Part shown: one piece after another, positions 1 to 7,071 of the stretch
Position numbering within the stretch: position 1 is the first letter of the stretch
Layout: every line of letters starts with the position of its first letter
Origin: Pseudomonas sp. MWU13-2100
GTDB taxonomy: Bacteria > Pseudomonadota > Gammaproteobacteria > Pseudomonadales > Pseudomonadaceae
Direction: 5' to 3'
Length of the DNA: 64,000 nucleotides
Assembly: GCF_023242365.1 (NCBI RefSeq)
Contig: NZ_JALLIX010000026.1
Span: 33,593-97,592 of the forward strand
The notes under the pieces: generated by a model
What the model was told of the DNA's origin: nothing
The model's database searches: none
What the model saw: the letters and a program-made list of their open reading frames with translations, nothing else
Position numbers and translations under genes: made by a program

Positions 1-2
1 GG

Positions 3-41
3 GCTTTGGAGCAAGTCGGCATCAGCGAAATGTCGGCCTGA
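3..41 (+). CDS. 3' end of an upstream gene (partial)
   Basis: The first bases read in frame 3 as ALEQVGISEMSA followed by TGA. This would be the last 12 codons of a gene that begins outside the window. It lies 75 nt upstream of the TolC-family gene on the same strand, so it may belong to the same operon. The stretch is too short to identify a family, and the call rests only on plausible codon use and position. Confidence 0.35.
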   Translation, partial: ALEQVGISEMSA

Positions 42-116
42 ACAATATTTGAGATCTGCGCTGACCTTTGTCGGCGCCTATAAAAAAGAGTGCGGTAGTC
101 AGGGGCGGTACTAGGG

Positions 117-1631
117 ATGAGAAGAAGTCATAAGTTGTTCAGCGTCAGCCTGCTGGCGCTGGTAGTCAGTGGTTGTGCCGTCACCAGCGAGCCGATCGAT
201 CGCAGCGTCAGCGAACAACGCGCCAAGAGCGATATGCAGACCATGTTCAAGGATCAGGAGCCATTGAGCGGCCCACTGACCCTGCACGAAGCCATGGCCC
301 GTGCGGTGAAGTACAACCTCGAAGGCCGGCTCAAGATCATGGAAGAGGCCTTGGCCAAGCGCCAGCTCGACCTGGCCAGCTTCGACATGCTGCCGCGCAT
401 GGCACTGTCCGCCGGCTACGCTGGGCGTAACAACGTCAGCGCTTCCAGCAGCCAGAACGTCAAGACCGGTGAGCAGTCCCTGGTGCCTTCGACCTCCCAG
501 GATCGCGACCGTCGTGTCGGCGATCTGACCATGGTCTGGAACGTGCTCGACTTCGGCGTGAGTTACATCAGCGCCAAGCAACAGGGCGACCAGCGGTTGA
601 TCGTCCAGGAACGTCGGCGCAAGGTGGTCAACACCATCGTCCAGGACGTGCGTTCGGCCTATTGGCGCGCCGTGGCCGCCGAGCGCCTGCTCAAGCAGAT
701 CGACAGCCTGATGGCGCGGGTCGAACAAGCCCAGGGCAACAGCGAAAAAATGAGCGACCAGCGGATCGGCGATCCGATCCAGGCCCTGGGTTACCAGCGT
801 GCCTTGATCGTCGCCACGCGCCAGTTGGAAGAGCAGCGCAAGGCCCTGACCCTGGCCAAGACCGAGCTGGCGACCCTGATCAACCTGCCCATGGGCACCG
901 AGCTGACCCTGGCGACCCCGGAAAACTACGAGATTCCGCAACTCAAGGTCGACATGGGCAAGCTGGAACAGGAAGCCCTGGCCAACCGTCCGGAACTGCG
1001 CGAGCAGGACTACCAGACCCGTATCAGTGCCAACGAAACCCGCAAGGCCATGCTGCGCCTGCTGCCGGGCCTGGAATTCTCCGCCGGCGGCCATTACGAC
1101 AGCAACTCCTTCCTGGTCAACGACAGGTGGGCCGACTACGGCGTCAAGGTCACCTGGAACCTGTTCAACGTGATCTCCGCCCCGGCGGCCATCGACGTTG
1201 CCAAGGCCGGTGAAGAAGTCGCCACGGCCCGCCGCCAGGCCATGTCCATCGCGGTGCTGGCCCAGCTCTACGTGGCCAATGCCAACTTCAATGAAGCAGT
1301 GCGTCAGTTCAAGACCAGCCAGCAACTGTCGAACATTGACGGGCAGATCGCCGGTCAACTGCGCAACCGCTACAAGGCGGCGGGGCTTGGTGAGCTGGAC
1401 CTGATCCAGGGCGAGCTCAACACCTTGCAGGCCGATCTGCGGCGCGACCTGGCCTATGCCGACCTGCGCAACGCCTATGGACAGATCTTTGCCAGCGCCG
1501 GGCTGGATCCGCTGCCACCGCAAGTGTCTTCGACCAAGATCCAGGCGATTGCCGGGGCCTTGGCCACGCGTGAATCCGACTGGGCCGCGGGCAATATCGA
1601 TGAACCTGTGAGGCCTGCTCAAGCGAAATGA
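117..1631 (+). CDS. TolC-family outer-membrane efflux/secretion lipoprotein
   Basis: The product has 504 residues and is expected to form the outer-membrane channel of a type I secretion or efflux machine. It starts with a lipoprotein signal whose lipobox ends VVSGC (Cys20), then has long helical stretches with the alternating polar/hydrophobic pattern of TolC coiled coils. Two OEP-type halves can be seen, each starting with an 'LTLHEAMARAVKYN'-like or 'ALANRPELREQDY'-like helix. The Asn-Arg-Pro-(D/E) turn in the second half is typical of the family. The ATG at 117 directly precedes the signal peptide. No inner-membrane pump or adaptor follows it, so partners probably lie upstream of the window. 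The stop overlaps an ATG at 1628, and the next two genes form a tight unit with it. Confidence 0.88.
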   Translation: MRRSHKLFSVSLLALVVSGCAVTSEPIDRSVSEQRAKSDMQTMFKDQEPLSGPLTLHEAMARAVKYNLEGRLKIMEEALAKRQLDLASFDMLPRMALSAGYAGRNNVSASSSQNVKTGEQSLVPSTSQDRDRRVGDLTMVWNVLDFGVSYISAKQQGDQRLIVQERRRKVVNTIVQDVRSAYWRAVAAERLLKQIDSLMARVEQAQGNSEKMSDQRIGDPIQALGYQRALIVATRQLEEQRKALTLAKTELATLINLPMGTELTLATPENYEIPQLKVDMGKLEQEALANRPELREQDYQTRISANETRKAMLRLLPGLEFSAGGHYDSNSFLVNDRWADYGVKVTWNLFNVISAPAAIDVAKAGEEVATARRQAMSIAVLAQLYVANANFNEAVRQFKTSQQLSNIDGQIAGQLRNRYKAAGLGELDLIQGELNTLQADLRRDLAYADLRNAYGQIFASAGLDPLPPQVSSTKIQAIAGALATRESDWAAGNIDEPVRPAQAK

Positions 1632-1674
1632 CCGACTTGCCCCGGGGGCCCATCAGCCATAGCCAGGGCGAGGC

Positions 1675-2511
1675 TTGTGTCGGGCGGTTGCCCGACGGGC
1701 TTCGCGCGGCGGGAGCCATCCGCTGAGCCGGCCGGCGTTTTCCCGCCTGCCTGTCGCCGTGGACCTGCCACTGCTGCGCCAGGCCCTGGCGCAGTTGGGC
1801 GACAGCGCCTGGGTAGCGCATTTCAATCGCGATTACTTCACCGGCGAGTGGAGCGGGGTGGCGCTGGTGTCCGCCAACGATGCCCCGGGCGAACTGGCGC
1901 CGGGCAAGGGCGAGGCGGTTGCGCGCAAGCCCTGGCTGGAGGATCCGCGCTGGTCCTATGGCTTGCAGGGCCTGCCGTTGGAGATCCGTTCGGCGCGTCT
2001 GTTACGGCTGGGGCCGGGTGGGCGGATTCATGAACATCGCGATTACGACCTCAGTCCTCCGGACGCCGACCGACGCCTGCATATTCCCTTGCTCAGCCCG
2101 CCTGACGTGGAGTTCATGCTCGAGGGGCGGTGCATTCCCATGAAGGCCGGCGAATGCTGGTTTCTCGATTTGGCGAGGCCCCACAGTGTCGACAACTGGG
2201 GCGATCACGATAGGGTCCATCTGGTACTCGACTGTCGTCCGAGTGCCTGGCTGGAACAGCAGATCGCCGCGGGCCTGCCGAGTACCCCGGCGCCCGGCCC
2301 GGGCCGGGCCGCCGTGGCACTCGAACAGTTTCGCCAATGGCTGGAGCGTGACCCGCAACTGTGCCGGGAACTGCAGGCGCACACCGACAGCGAAGCCTTT
2401 ATTGCCCACACCCTGGAGCGCGCCGCCGCCCATGGCCTGCATTTCGCTTGTGAGGACCTGCGCGCGGCCATGAGCCGTGGCCGGCGTTGGAATCAACCAT
2501 GGACGGCCTGA
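1675..2511 (+). CDS. aspartyl/asparaginyl beta-hydroxylase-like protein
   Basis: The product has about 278 residues and a C-terminal 2-oxoglutarate/Fe(II)-oxygenase-like domain of the aspartyl/asparaginyl beta-hydroxylase family. Visible marks are an HFNR segment followed by W-S-G-V-A-L near the N-terminus, the first iron-binding His in HEHRDYD, the FMLEG strand, and the second His in RPHSVDNWG followed by a conserved Arg in DRVHLVLD. The family hydroxylates Asp or Asn side chains of peptides. The start is uncertain: 1675 is a TTG with a GAGG nearby, a GTG at 1759 is possible, and an ATG at 1628 overlapping the tolC stop opens a different, 33-codon frame. The gene overlaps the next one by 13 nt. 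The substrate is unknown; the TolC neighbour suggests a secreted peptide or protein. Confidence 0.72.
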   Translation: MCRAVARRASRGGSHPLSRPAFSRLPVAVDLPLLRQALAQLGDSAWVAHFNRDYFTGEWSGVALVSANDAPGELAPGKGEAVARKPWLEDPRWSYGLQGLPLEIRSARLLRLGPGGRIHEHRDYDLSPPDADRRLHIPLLSPPDVEFMLEGRCIPMKAGECWFLDLARPHSVDNWGDHDRVHLVLDCRPSAWLEQQIAAGLPSTPAPGPGRAAVALEQFRQWLERDPQLCRELQAHTDSEAFIAHTLERAAAHGLHFACEDLRAAMSRGRRWNQPWTA

Positions 2512-3488
2512 AGGACTGGTTGCCGATTCGCGTCTGGCGCGAAGGCGCCTATTGGCGTGTCGACTGGTGCTGGTTCGGCAAGCGCCGGCTGGATCAGCCG
2601 TTTTTTGGCGATTCGGTGAACGCGGTCCTGCAACTGCCGTTCAATCAGGTCTTCCGGCGTGAGACGCCACTGGCGGTGCTCAGTGAATGGCAGGTGCCGG
2701 CGGTGGCGCCGAGTGCATTCATCTATCACGCCTCGCGGTGCGGTTCGACGTTGATCGGCCAGATGTTGGCGCAGCTGGACAGCCATATCGTGATCAGCGA
2801 ACCGCCACCGCTCGACCGCTTGTTGCGCGACGAGCTCGATCCACAGGCACGGCGTGCCGCCCTGCAGGGGCTGCTGGCGGCCTATGGTCAGCGGCGCTGT
2901 GCTGGCGAAGAGGCGCTGGTGATCAAGCTGGACGCCTGGAATATCGGCGAGTTGCCGTTACTGCGCGAGTGTTTTCCCGAGACGCCCTGGCTGTTCCTGT
3001 ACCGCGATCCGCTGGAAATCGCCGTGTCCCATGTGCGTCGAGCCGGCATGCACATGGTGCCGGGGATGATTGGCCACAGCGTGCTGGACACCCCCGGGCA
3101 GGACGACTCGCGGGAAGACTACATCGCTGCACGCCTCGGGCGGATCCTTCAGAAAGGTTGGGAGCACTGCGTGGCTTTTGGTGGTTTACCGGTCAACTAC
3201 AACGAACTGCCGGGGGCGTTGGCCGGGCACCTGGGCGAGTTCTTCGGGCTCGATGACCGGCAGCGCAGCCAGGTGTTTGCGGTTGCCCGGCAGCACGCCA
3301 AGCAACCGGACCAGGTGTTTGTGCCGGACAGCCAGGACAAGCACCGGCAAGCGTCGGAGCGGCTCAAGGAACGGGTGGCGTTCTGGGCCGAGGGACCTTA
3401 TCAGGCGCTGGAAACCCTGCGGGCTGAACGCAATCCTCCCGGAACATCCGGTCGTCTCTTGATCGCGCGCAATGGCCGTCAACGCTAA
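2499..3488 (+). CDS. sulfotransferase-family protein
   Basis: The product has 329 residues. After an N-terminal segment of about 70 residues it shows the 5'-phosphosulfate-binding loop of PAPS sulfotransferases, in the form YHASRCGSTLIGQML. The 3'-phosphate motif FLYRDPLEIAVSHVRR follows about 90 residues later. Both are standard for the family, which moves a sulfuryl group from PAPS to a hydroxyl or amine. A TTG at 2487 is in frame, but the ATG at 2499 is a better start. It overlaps the hydroxylase gene by 13 nt, which indicates translational coupling. Together the two enzymes look like a tailoring pair acting on the same unknown substrate. A kinase-like P-loop ATPase is less likely because the RDPxEIAVS motif is specific. 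Confidence 0.75.
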   Translation: MDGLKDWLPIRVWREGAYWRVDWCWFGKRRLDQPFFGDSVNAVLQLPFNQVFRRETPLAVLSEWQVPAVAPSAFIYHASRCGSTLIGQMLAQLDSHIVISEPPPLDRLLRDELDPQARRAALQGLLAAYGQRRCAGEEALVIKLDAWNIGELPLLRECFPETPWLFLYRDPLEIAVSHVRRAGMHMVPGMIGHSVLDTPGQDDSREDYIAARLGRILQKGWEHCVAFGGLPVNYNELPGALAGHLGEFFGLDDRQRSQVFAVARQHAKQPDQVFVPDSQDKHRQASERLKERVAFWAEGPYQALETLRAERNPPGTSGRLLIARNGRQR

Positions 3489-3522
3489 CGCGGAATCTCA
3501 AGCCTAGCCGAAATTTGAATTT

Positions 3523-3550
3523 GTGGTGAGCGGGCAAGCCTGCTCGCCAC
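3523..3550. repeat. single REP palindrome
   Basis: A 28-nt imperfect palindrome of the Pseudomonas REP type (GTGGTGAGCGGGC...GCTCGCCAC) sits between the convergent sulfotransferase and slipin genes. It may serve as a bidirectional transcript end. Confidence 0.8.
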
Positions 3551-3596
3551 AACACCGCGCCTGCTTGTGAATTTCTTGACTGGCGGTCCTCGGGCG

Positions 3597-4364
3597 TCAG
3601 GTCTTGTCCTTCGCCGACAGATCGGCCATGCCCTTCAACAGCTCGATCGGCAGCGGAAACACGATGGTCGAACTCTTGTCCCCGGCAATCGACGACAGCG
3701 TCTGCATATACCGCAACTGCATGGCCCCTGGTTGGCGGCCGAGCATCTCGGCGGCCTGCATCAGCTTCTCGGAGGCCTGCAACTCCCCTTCGGCGTGAAT
3801 CACCTTGGCCCGCCGTTCCCGTTCGGCCTCGGCCTGCTTGGCAATGGCGCGGATCATCGACTCGTTGAGGTCCACATGCTTGATCTCGACGTTGGCCACC
3901 TTGATCCCCCAGGCGTCGGTCTGGGCGTCCAGTACCTGCTGGACATCGGAATTGAGCTTCTCCCGCTCGGCCAGCAGCTCATCCAACTCATGCTTGCCGA
4001 GTACCGCGCGCAATGTCGTTTGGGCCAGCTGACTGGTCGCAGCGAGAAAATTCTCCACCTGGATAATCGCCTTCTGCGGATCGAGCACGCGGAAATACAG
4101 CACCGCGTTGACCTTCACCGAGACGTTGTCGCGGGTGATCACGTCCTGCGGCGGGACATCGTGGACCACGGTGCGCAGGTCCACCCGGACCATCTGCTGC
4201 ACCAGCGGAATCAATATGATCAGCCCGGGGCCCTTGACCTGCCAGAAGCGGCCGAGCTGGAACACCACACCGCGTTCGTATTCACGCAGGATGCGAAAGG
4301 TCGAGGCCGCCAGCATCAGCAGCAGGAACGCGAGCAGCGCGCCGGAACCCAATTGCAGGATCAT
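3597..4364 (-). CDS. slipin (SPFH/band 7) membrane protein
   Basis: The product has 255 residues. It has one N-terminal membrane segment (LLAFLLLMLAASTF) followed by an SPFH/band-7 domain: EYERGVVFQLGRF, GPGLIILIP, DVPPQDVITRDNVSVKVNAVLYFRV. A charged helical region (AEAERERRAKVIHAEGE) follows, as is typical of stomatins and slipins. The ATG at 4364 is preceded by GAGGAG at 7 nt, a better start than the TTG at 4370. The NfeD-type gene ends only 2 nt upstream, the classic two-gene arrangement. Slipins form membrane scaffolds and are partners, and sometimes substrates, of NfeD proteases. Confidence 0.9.
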   Translation of the reverse strand: MILQLGSGALLAFLLLMLAASTFRILREYERGVVFQLGRFWQVKGPGLIILIPLVQQMVRVDLRTVVHDVPPQDVITRDNVSVKVNAVLYFRVLDPQKAIIQVENFLAATSQLAQTTLRAVLGKHELDELLAEREKLNSDVQQVLDAQTDAWGIKVANVEIKHVDLNESMIRAIAKQAEAERERRAKVIHAEGELQASEKLMQAAEMLGRQPGAMQLRYMQTLSSIAGDKSSTIVFPLPIELLKGMADLSAKDKT

Positions 4365-4366
4365 GA

Positions 4367-4948
4367 TCAATCTCCTCGCCTCGGCGGGTCGTCAACGGCT
4401 TTCACTTCCAGGAGCAGGCCCTTGCGTGCGATGACCCGGACCTGTTGACCGGTGTGCAGCGGCGTGGGGCTGAGGACCTGCCAGTTTTCGCCTTGCAACT
4501 GCACCCAACCGGCGTAGGCGTCGTCTGCTTTCAGCGCGGTCACCGGGGTCAGGCTGCCTTCCAGCCCGGCATCGCCACTGACCACCTGGCGCTGGCGGGC
4601 CTTGAGGGCCGCGACGATCAAACCGACCAGCAAGAGCAGCCCGATCAGCATCAGGGTGAGTTTCAACGGCTGTGCAGTGTTGTCGTCGAACAGCTGTGGG
4701 TCGAACAGGATCAGCGTGCCCGCCACCACGGCGACGAGACCACTGAAGCCGATCACGCCGAAGCTGGGCAGCAGGGCCTCGACGACGATCAGGGCGATAC
4801 CCAGCAGGATCAGCCCGGAACCGGAGTCGTCGATGGGCAGCACCAGCAGGGTCACGACGGAGTCGGCGCCTTCGGCAAGTTGGGGCCCAACGGGCCATAC
4901 GATCAGCCACCCGAGCAACAACCAAGCCCACCAGCAACGACTGCTCAC
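4367..4948 (-). CDS. NfeD-family membrane protein lacking the ClpP-like protease domain
   Basis: The product has about 193 residues: an N-terminal hydrophobic signal (WWAWLLLGWLIVWPVG), an NfeD membrane block (LILLGIALIVVEALLPSFGVIGFSGLVAVVAGTLILF and LMLIGLLLLVGLIVAAL), and a C-terminal OB-fold domain (GLEGSLTPV...GWVQLQGENWQV...GQQVRVIARKGLLLEV). Full-length partners of slipins carry a ClpP-like serine protease domain of about 200 residues between the signal and the membrane block; it is absent here. The residues SVVTLLVLPIDDSGSGL look like the first strand of that domain joined directly to the membrane part. The GTG at 4948 has GGAG 7 nt upstream; ATGs at 4954 and 4978 and a GTG at 5038 are in frame but have poorer ribosome sites. 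Confidence 0.75.
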   Translation of the reverse strand: MSSRCWWAWLLLGWLIVWPVGPQLAEGADSVVTLLVLPIDDSGSGLILLGIALIVVEALLPSFGVIGFSGLVAVVAGTLILFDPQLFDDNTAQPLKLTLMLIGLLLLVGLIVAALKARQRQVVSGDAGLEGSLTPVTALKADDAYAGWVQLQGENWQVLSPTPLHTGQQVRVIARKGLLLEVKAVDDPPRRGD

Positions 4949-5081
4949 TTGCATTCTCCGCGAGTTCGTCACCCCCATTAAGAAGCTTAGTCGAGTGGGG
5001 ACGCCCCGGCGGATAAACCTCTGCTCGCGGGCGCCCACAGGTTCGGGGCGTACACAACATCTGGGTATGACGCTGTCATGT

Positions 5082-5106
5082 AGGAGCAGGACTTGCCCGC
5101 GAAGCT
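5082..5106. repeat. decayed half REP element
   Basis: GTAGGAGCAGGACTTGCCCGCGAAG matches one arm of the GTGGGAGC-type REP found complete at 51067 and 55878. The second arm is missing. It lies in the divergent region between nfeD and the YbaK gene. Confidence 0.55.
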
Positions 5107-5258
5107 TTTTAGACCCGACCCGACTATCGGGGATCTGTGATAGCGAGAACGGTTACTGACGTTAAGCCGACGCCTGGCGCTGAACTGCCTAGACTCTTAC
5201 CCAAGGAATGCAGCAAACCCATCGCCCTGGGGCATTCGACAGGGCTCGGAGGTGCATC

Positions 5259-5720
5259 ATGCGCATGGCAAAAACCGTGCAGCGCAGCCTGGAACAGGCG
5301 CACTGCGAATTCGACATCGTCGCTCATCCGCATTCGTCCAGCAGCCTGGAAACCGCCCGCCTGGCGGGGATCCCGGCCGAACGCATGGCCAAATCGGTGG
5401 TGCTCGACGACCAGCACGGGCACTACCTGATGGCGGTCCTGCCCGCCAGCCAGCACCTGGACCTGAGCAAGGTCCGTGGCGCCAGCACCTGGCAGATCAC
5501 CCGGGAAAGCACCCTGGCCTATCTGTTCCAGGACTGCGAACGCGGTGCCGTGCCGGCCCTGGGCGAGTCCTATGGCTTGAAGATGGTGGTCGATCCGCAA
5601 TTGACCCGCCAGCACGACATCTACGTGGAAGCCGGCAACCACCACAACCTGGTGCATATGCAGATGGACCAGTACCTGAAACTGGTGCCCCATGCCGAGG
5701 TGTGCGAGGTCTGCCACTGA
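5259..5720 (+). CDS. YbaK/EbsC-family aminoacyl-tRNA deacylase
   Basis: The product has 153 residues, the size of a free-standing editing domain of the YbaK/ProX (EbsC) superfamily, which hydrolyses mischarged aminoacyl-tRNAs. Visible family features are the conserved SSLETARLAGIPAERMAKSVVLDD segment, with the Lys that binds the tRNA end, then YLMAVLPASQHLDL and GAVPALGESYGLKMVVD. The C-terminal HAEVCEVC tail is common in Pseudomonas homologues. The ATG at 5259 has GGAGGT six nt upstream. A longer reading to 5208 exists but has no ribosome site. Which amino acid is edited cannot be told from sequence. Confidence 0.85.
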   Translation: MRMAKTVQRSLEQAHCEFDIVAHPHSSSSLETARLAGIPAERMAKSVVLDDQHGHYLMAVLPASQHLDLSKVRGASTWQITRESTLAYLFQDCERGAVPALGESYGLKMVVDPQLTRQHDIYVEAGNHHNLVHMQMDQYLKLVPHAEVCEVCH

Positions 5721-5829
5721 GGTCCGGGCGCGGTCTGTTCTCTACTCACGCGGTGCTTCACGGCGGGAACGCCCTTGCTCGCGAAACTGTCTGACCAGTA
5801 CCGCCATTTTCCCTATATCGGAGAGCCCC

Positions 5830-6075
5830 ATGCAATCGCCTGACCACAGCTTGCCGTCCCTGTTCAAGCAACTGGGCCTGCCCGACGACCCCGTCAGCAT
5901 CGACCGTTTTATCGCCACCCACTCGCCGCTCAAGCCGGAGCTGCATCTGGCCGACGCGTTTTTCTGGAGCAAGAGCCAGGCGGACTTTCTGCGTGACGAG
6001 ATCCTGGACGATGCCGACTGGGCGGAAGTGGTGGATCAGTTGGATGTGTTGTTGAGGAAGGGGAGAGGGGTGTAA
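5830..6075 (+). CDS. DUF2789 family protein
   Basis: A small acidic protein of 81 residues. The pattern HSLPSLFKQLGLPDDPVSIDRFIATHSPL followed by LADAFFWSKSQADFLRDEILDDADWAEVVDQLDVLLR is that of DUF2789, a family of small proteins without assigned function, common in Pseudomonas. The ATG at 5830 fits the family start; the frame is open further upstream to 5692 but that part looks non-coding. It is the last core gene before the lower-G+C insert. Confidence 0.85.
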   Translation: MQSPDHSLPSLFKQLGLPDDPVSIDRFIATHSPLKPELHLADAFFWSKSQADFLRDEILDDADWAEVVDQLDVLLRKGRGV

Positions 6076-6297
6076 AAAAATGTGGAAAATGCCCTAAATG
6101 TAAAAAAATCTGGGGAAGAGATAAAAAATCTGGGCTTTAATCGCGTTAATCAGTTTTTTCTGCGGTCCTGTAGCGAGCGGGCTCGAAGCTCTTCACTCCG
6201 TAGGCGGGATTGCTCCCTGCCCCTGCTTTTGAGGCAGATATCCGTTGTCCATCGCGGAGTTCACGGAACGAAGTCGATCCAGTTGTAATTGGGGTGA
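6076..6297. other. left border of the restriction-modification insert
   Basis: No gene is seen here. The base composition turns A-rich right after the DUF2789 stop. The string AAAAAATCTGGG occurs twice (6105-6116 and 6124-6135 approximately) with a related AAAAAATGTGG before them. A truncated REP arm (GTAGCGAGCGGGCT, 6170-6183) has no partner. A short inverted repeat TTGTAAT/ATTACAA (6283-6289 and 6297-6303) surrounds the stop of the nuclease gene and could act as a weak transcript end. These are the marks expected where foreign DNA joined the chromosome. Confidence 0.5.
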
Positions 6298-7071
6298 TTA
6301 CAATGTCGTTAGCTCAACCGCCAGCATGTTGGCAATACATACCTTTGCCCCTGCCTGGGCGATGTGTCCGACGACAGTGTGAGATCGATGATTAAGCCCG
6401 TCTGCGTTGACGATCAAATCTTGCTCCCCCACTTCTGTGAAGCGCTCGTCTGCCTTCATGCAATTTTTCGTTTCATTCATCATTGCAATAATCTGCGTAG
6501 GTTCAACGTAGCCCAGTAGACCGATTACGCCATTGGTCTCGTAGGGGTCGATCGCACGGACAAAGCATCCAAATCCAGCCTCACCAAGCAGATCGTTCGC
6601 GATGTCTTTTGCCAAGCGAACGATTTTCGCTTCCATGGCGAACTGGAGCTGCAATGTCGGATTAGCAGGAAAGAACACAAGATCTGGACGCTTTGAACTC
6701 GAGCCTGTAGCAACGTCGCTGGGGGCCGTATGGTCGGGAATAACGCAAGCAATACTAATTCCCGGCACCAGCGCTGCGACTCCTCCGCGTTCTTGTAGCA
6801 ACCGGTTGGCTTCGGTCGATAAGTGGGCTGTAATGGCCGTTTCTGAGATATTGGCTGGCACTGCAGTTGCGCGCTTTCGTTTTGTAGTGGCGCCTGGTGT
6901 TGTACAGAACTGCTGCCACCTAATGGGCTGCACCAAGGCGTGATGAGCCGACAGGAGGACGTCGTAGCACTGGGTAACGAAATTTGCTAACAATGATGCG
7001 CGATACGGGTTGACGCCCGTCTCGACTAAGGACCGATGAAGCTTCGCTAAGAAATTTTCAGGGGAGGTCAT
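6298..7071 (-). CDS. PD-(D/E)XK nuclease-like protein, probable restriction endonuclease
   Basis: The product has 257 residues and no family recognised over its full length. The central part has RPD130-LVFF followed 16 residues later by ME147-A-K149. This is the P-D-(X)n-(D/E)-X-K active-site pattern of restriction-like nucleases, with hydrophobic strands in the right places. The start ATG overlaps the methylase stop as ATGA, so the two are translationally coupled. A nuclease coupled to a DNA methylase is best read as the restriction subunit of a type II-like system. The N-terminal 60 residues are helical and may bind DNA. G+C and codon use differ from the flanks. An alternative is a non-cleaving accessory subunit. 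Confidence 0.68.
   Translation of the reverse strand: MTSPENFLAKLHRSLVETGVNPYRASLLANFVTQCYDVLLSAHHALVQPIRWQQFCTTPGATTKRKRATAVPANISETAITAHLSTEANRLLQERGGVAALVPGISIACVIPDHTAPSDVATGSSSKRPDLVFFPANPTLQLQFAMEAKIVRLAKDIANDLLGEAGFGCFVRAIDPYETNGVIGLLGYVEPTQIIAMMNETKNCMKADERFTEVGEQDLIVNADGLNHRSHTVVGHIAQAGAKVCIANMLAVELTTL

Noticed and set aside
111..1622. 503-codon open frame antisense to tolC
   Set aside because: It is a shadow of high-G+C codon use. The plus-strand product has a clear lipoprotein signal and TolC motifs; the antisense one is a low-complexity Gly/Gln/His-rich string.
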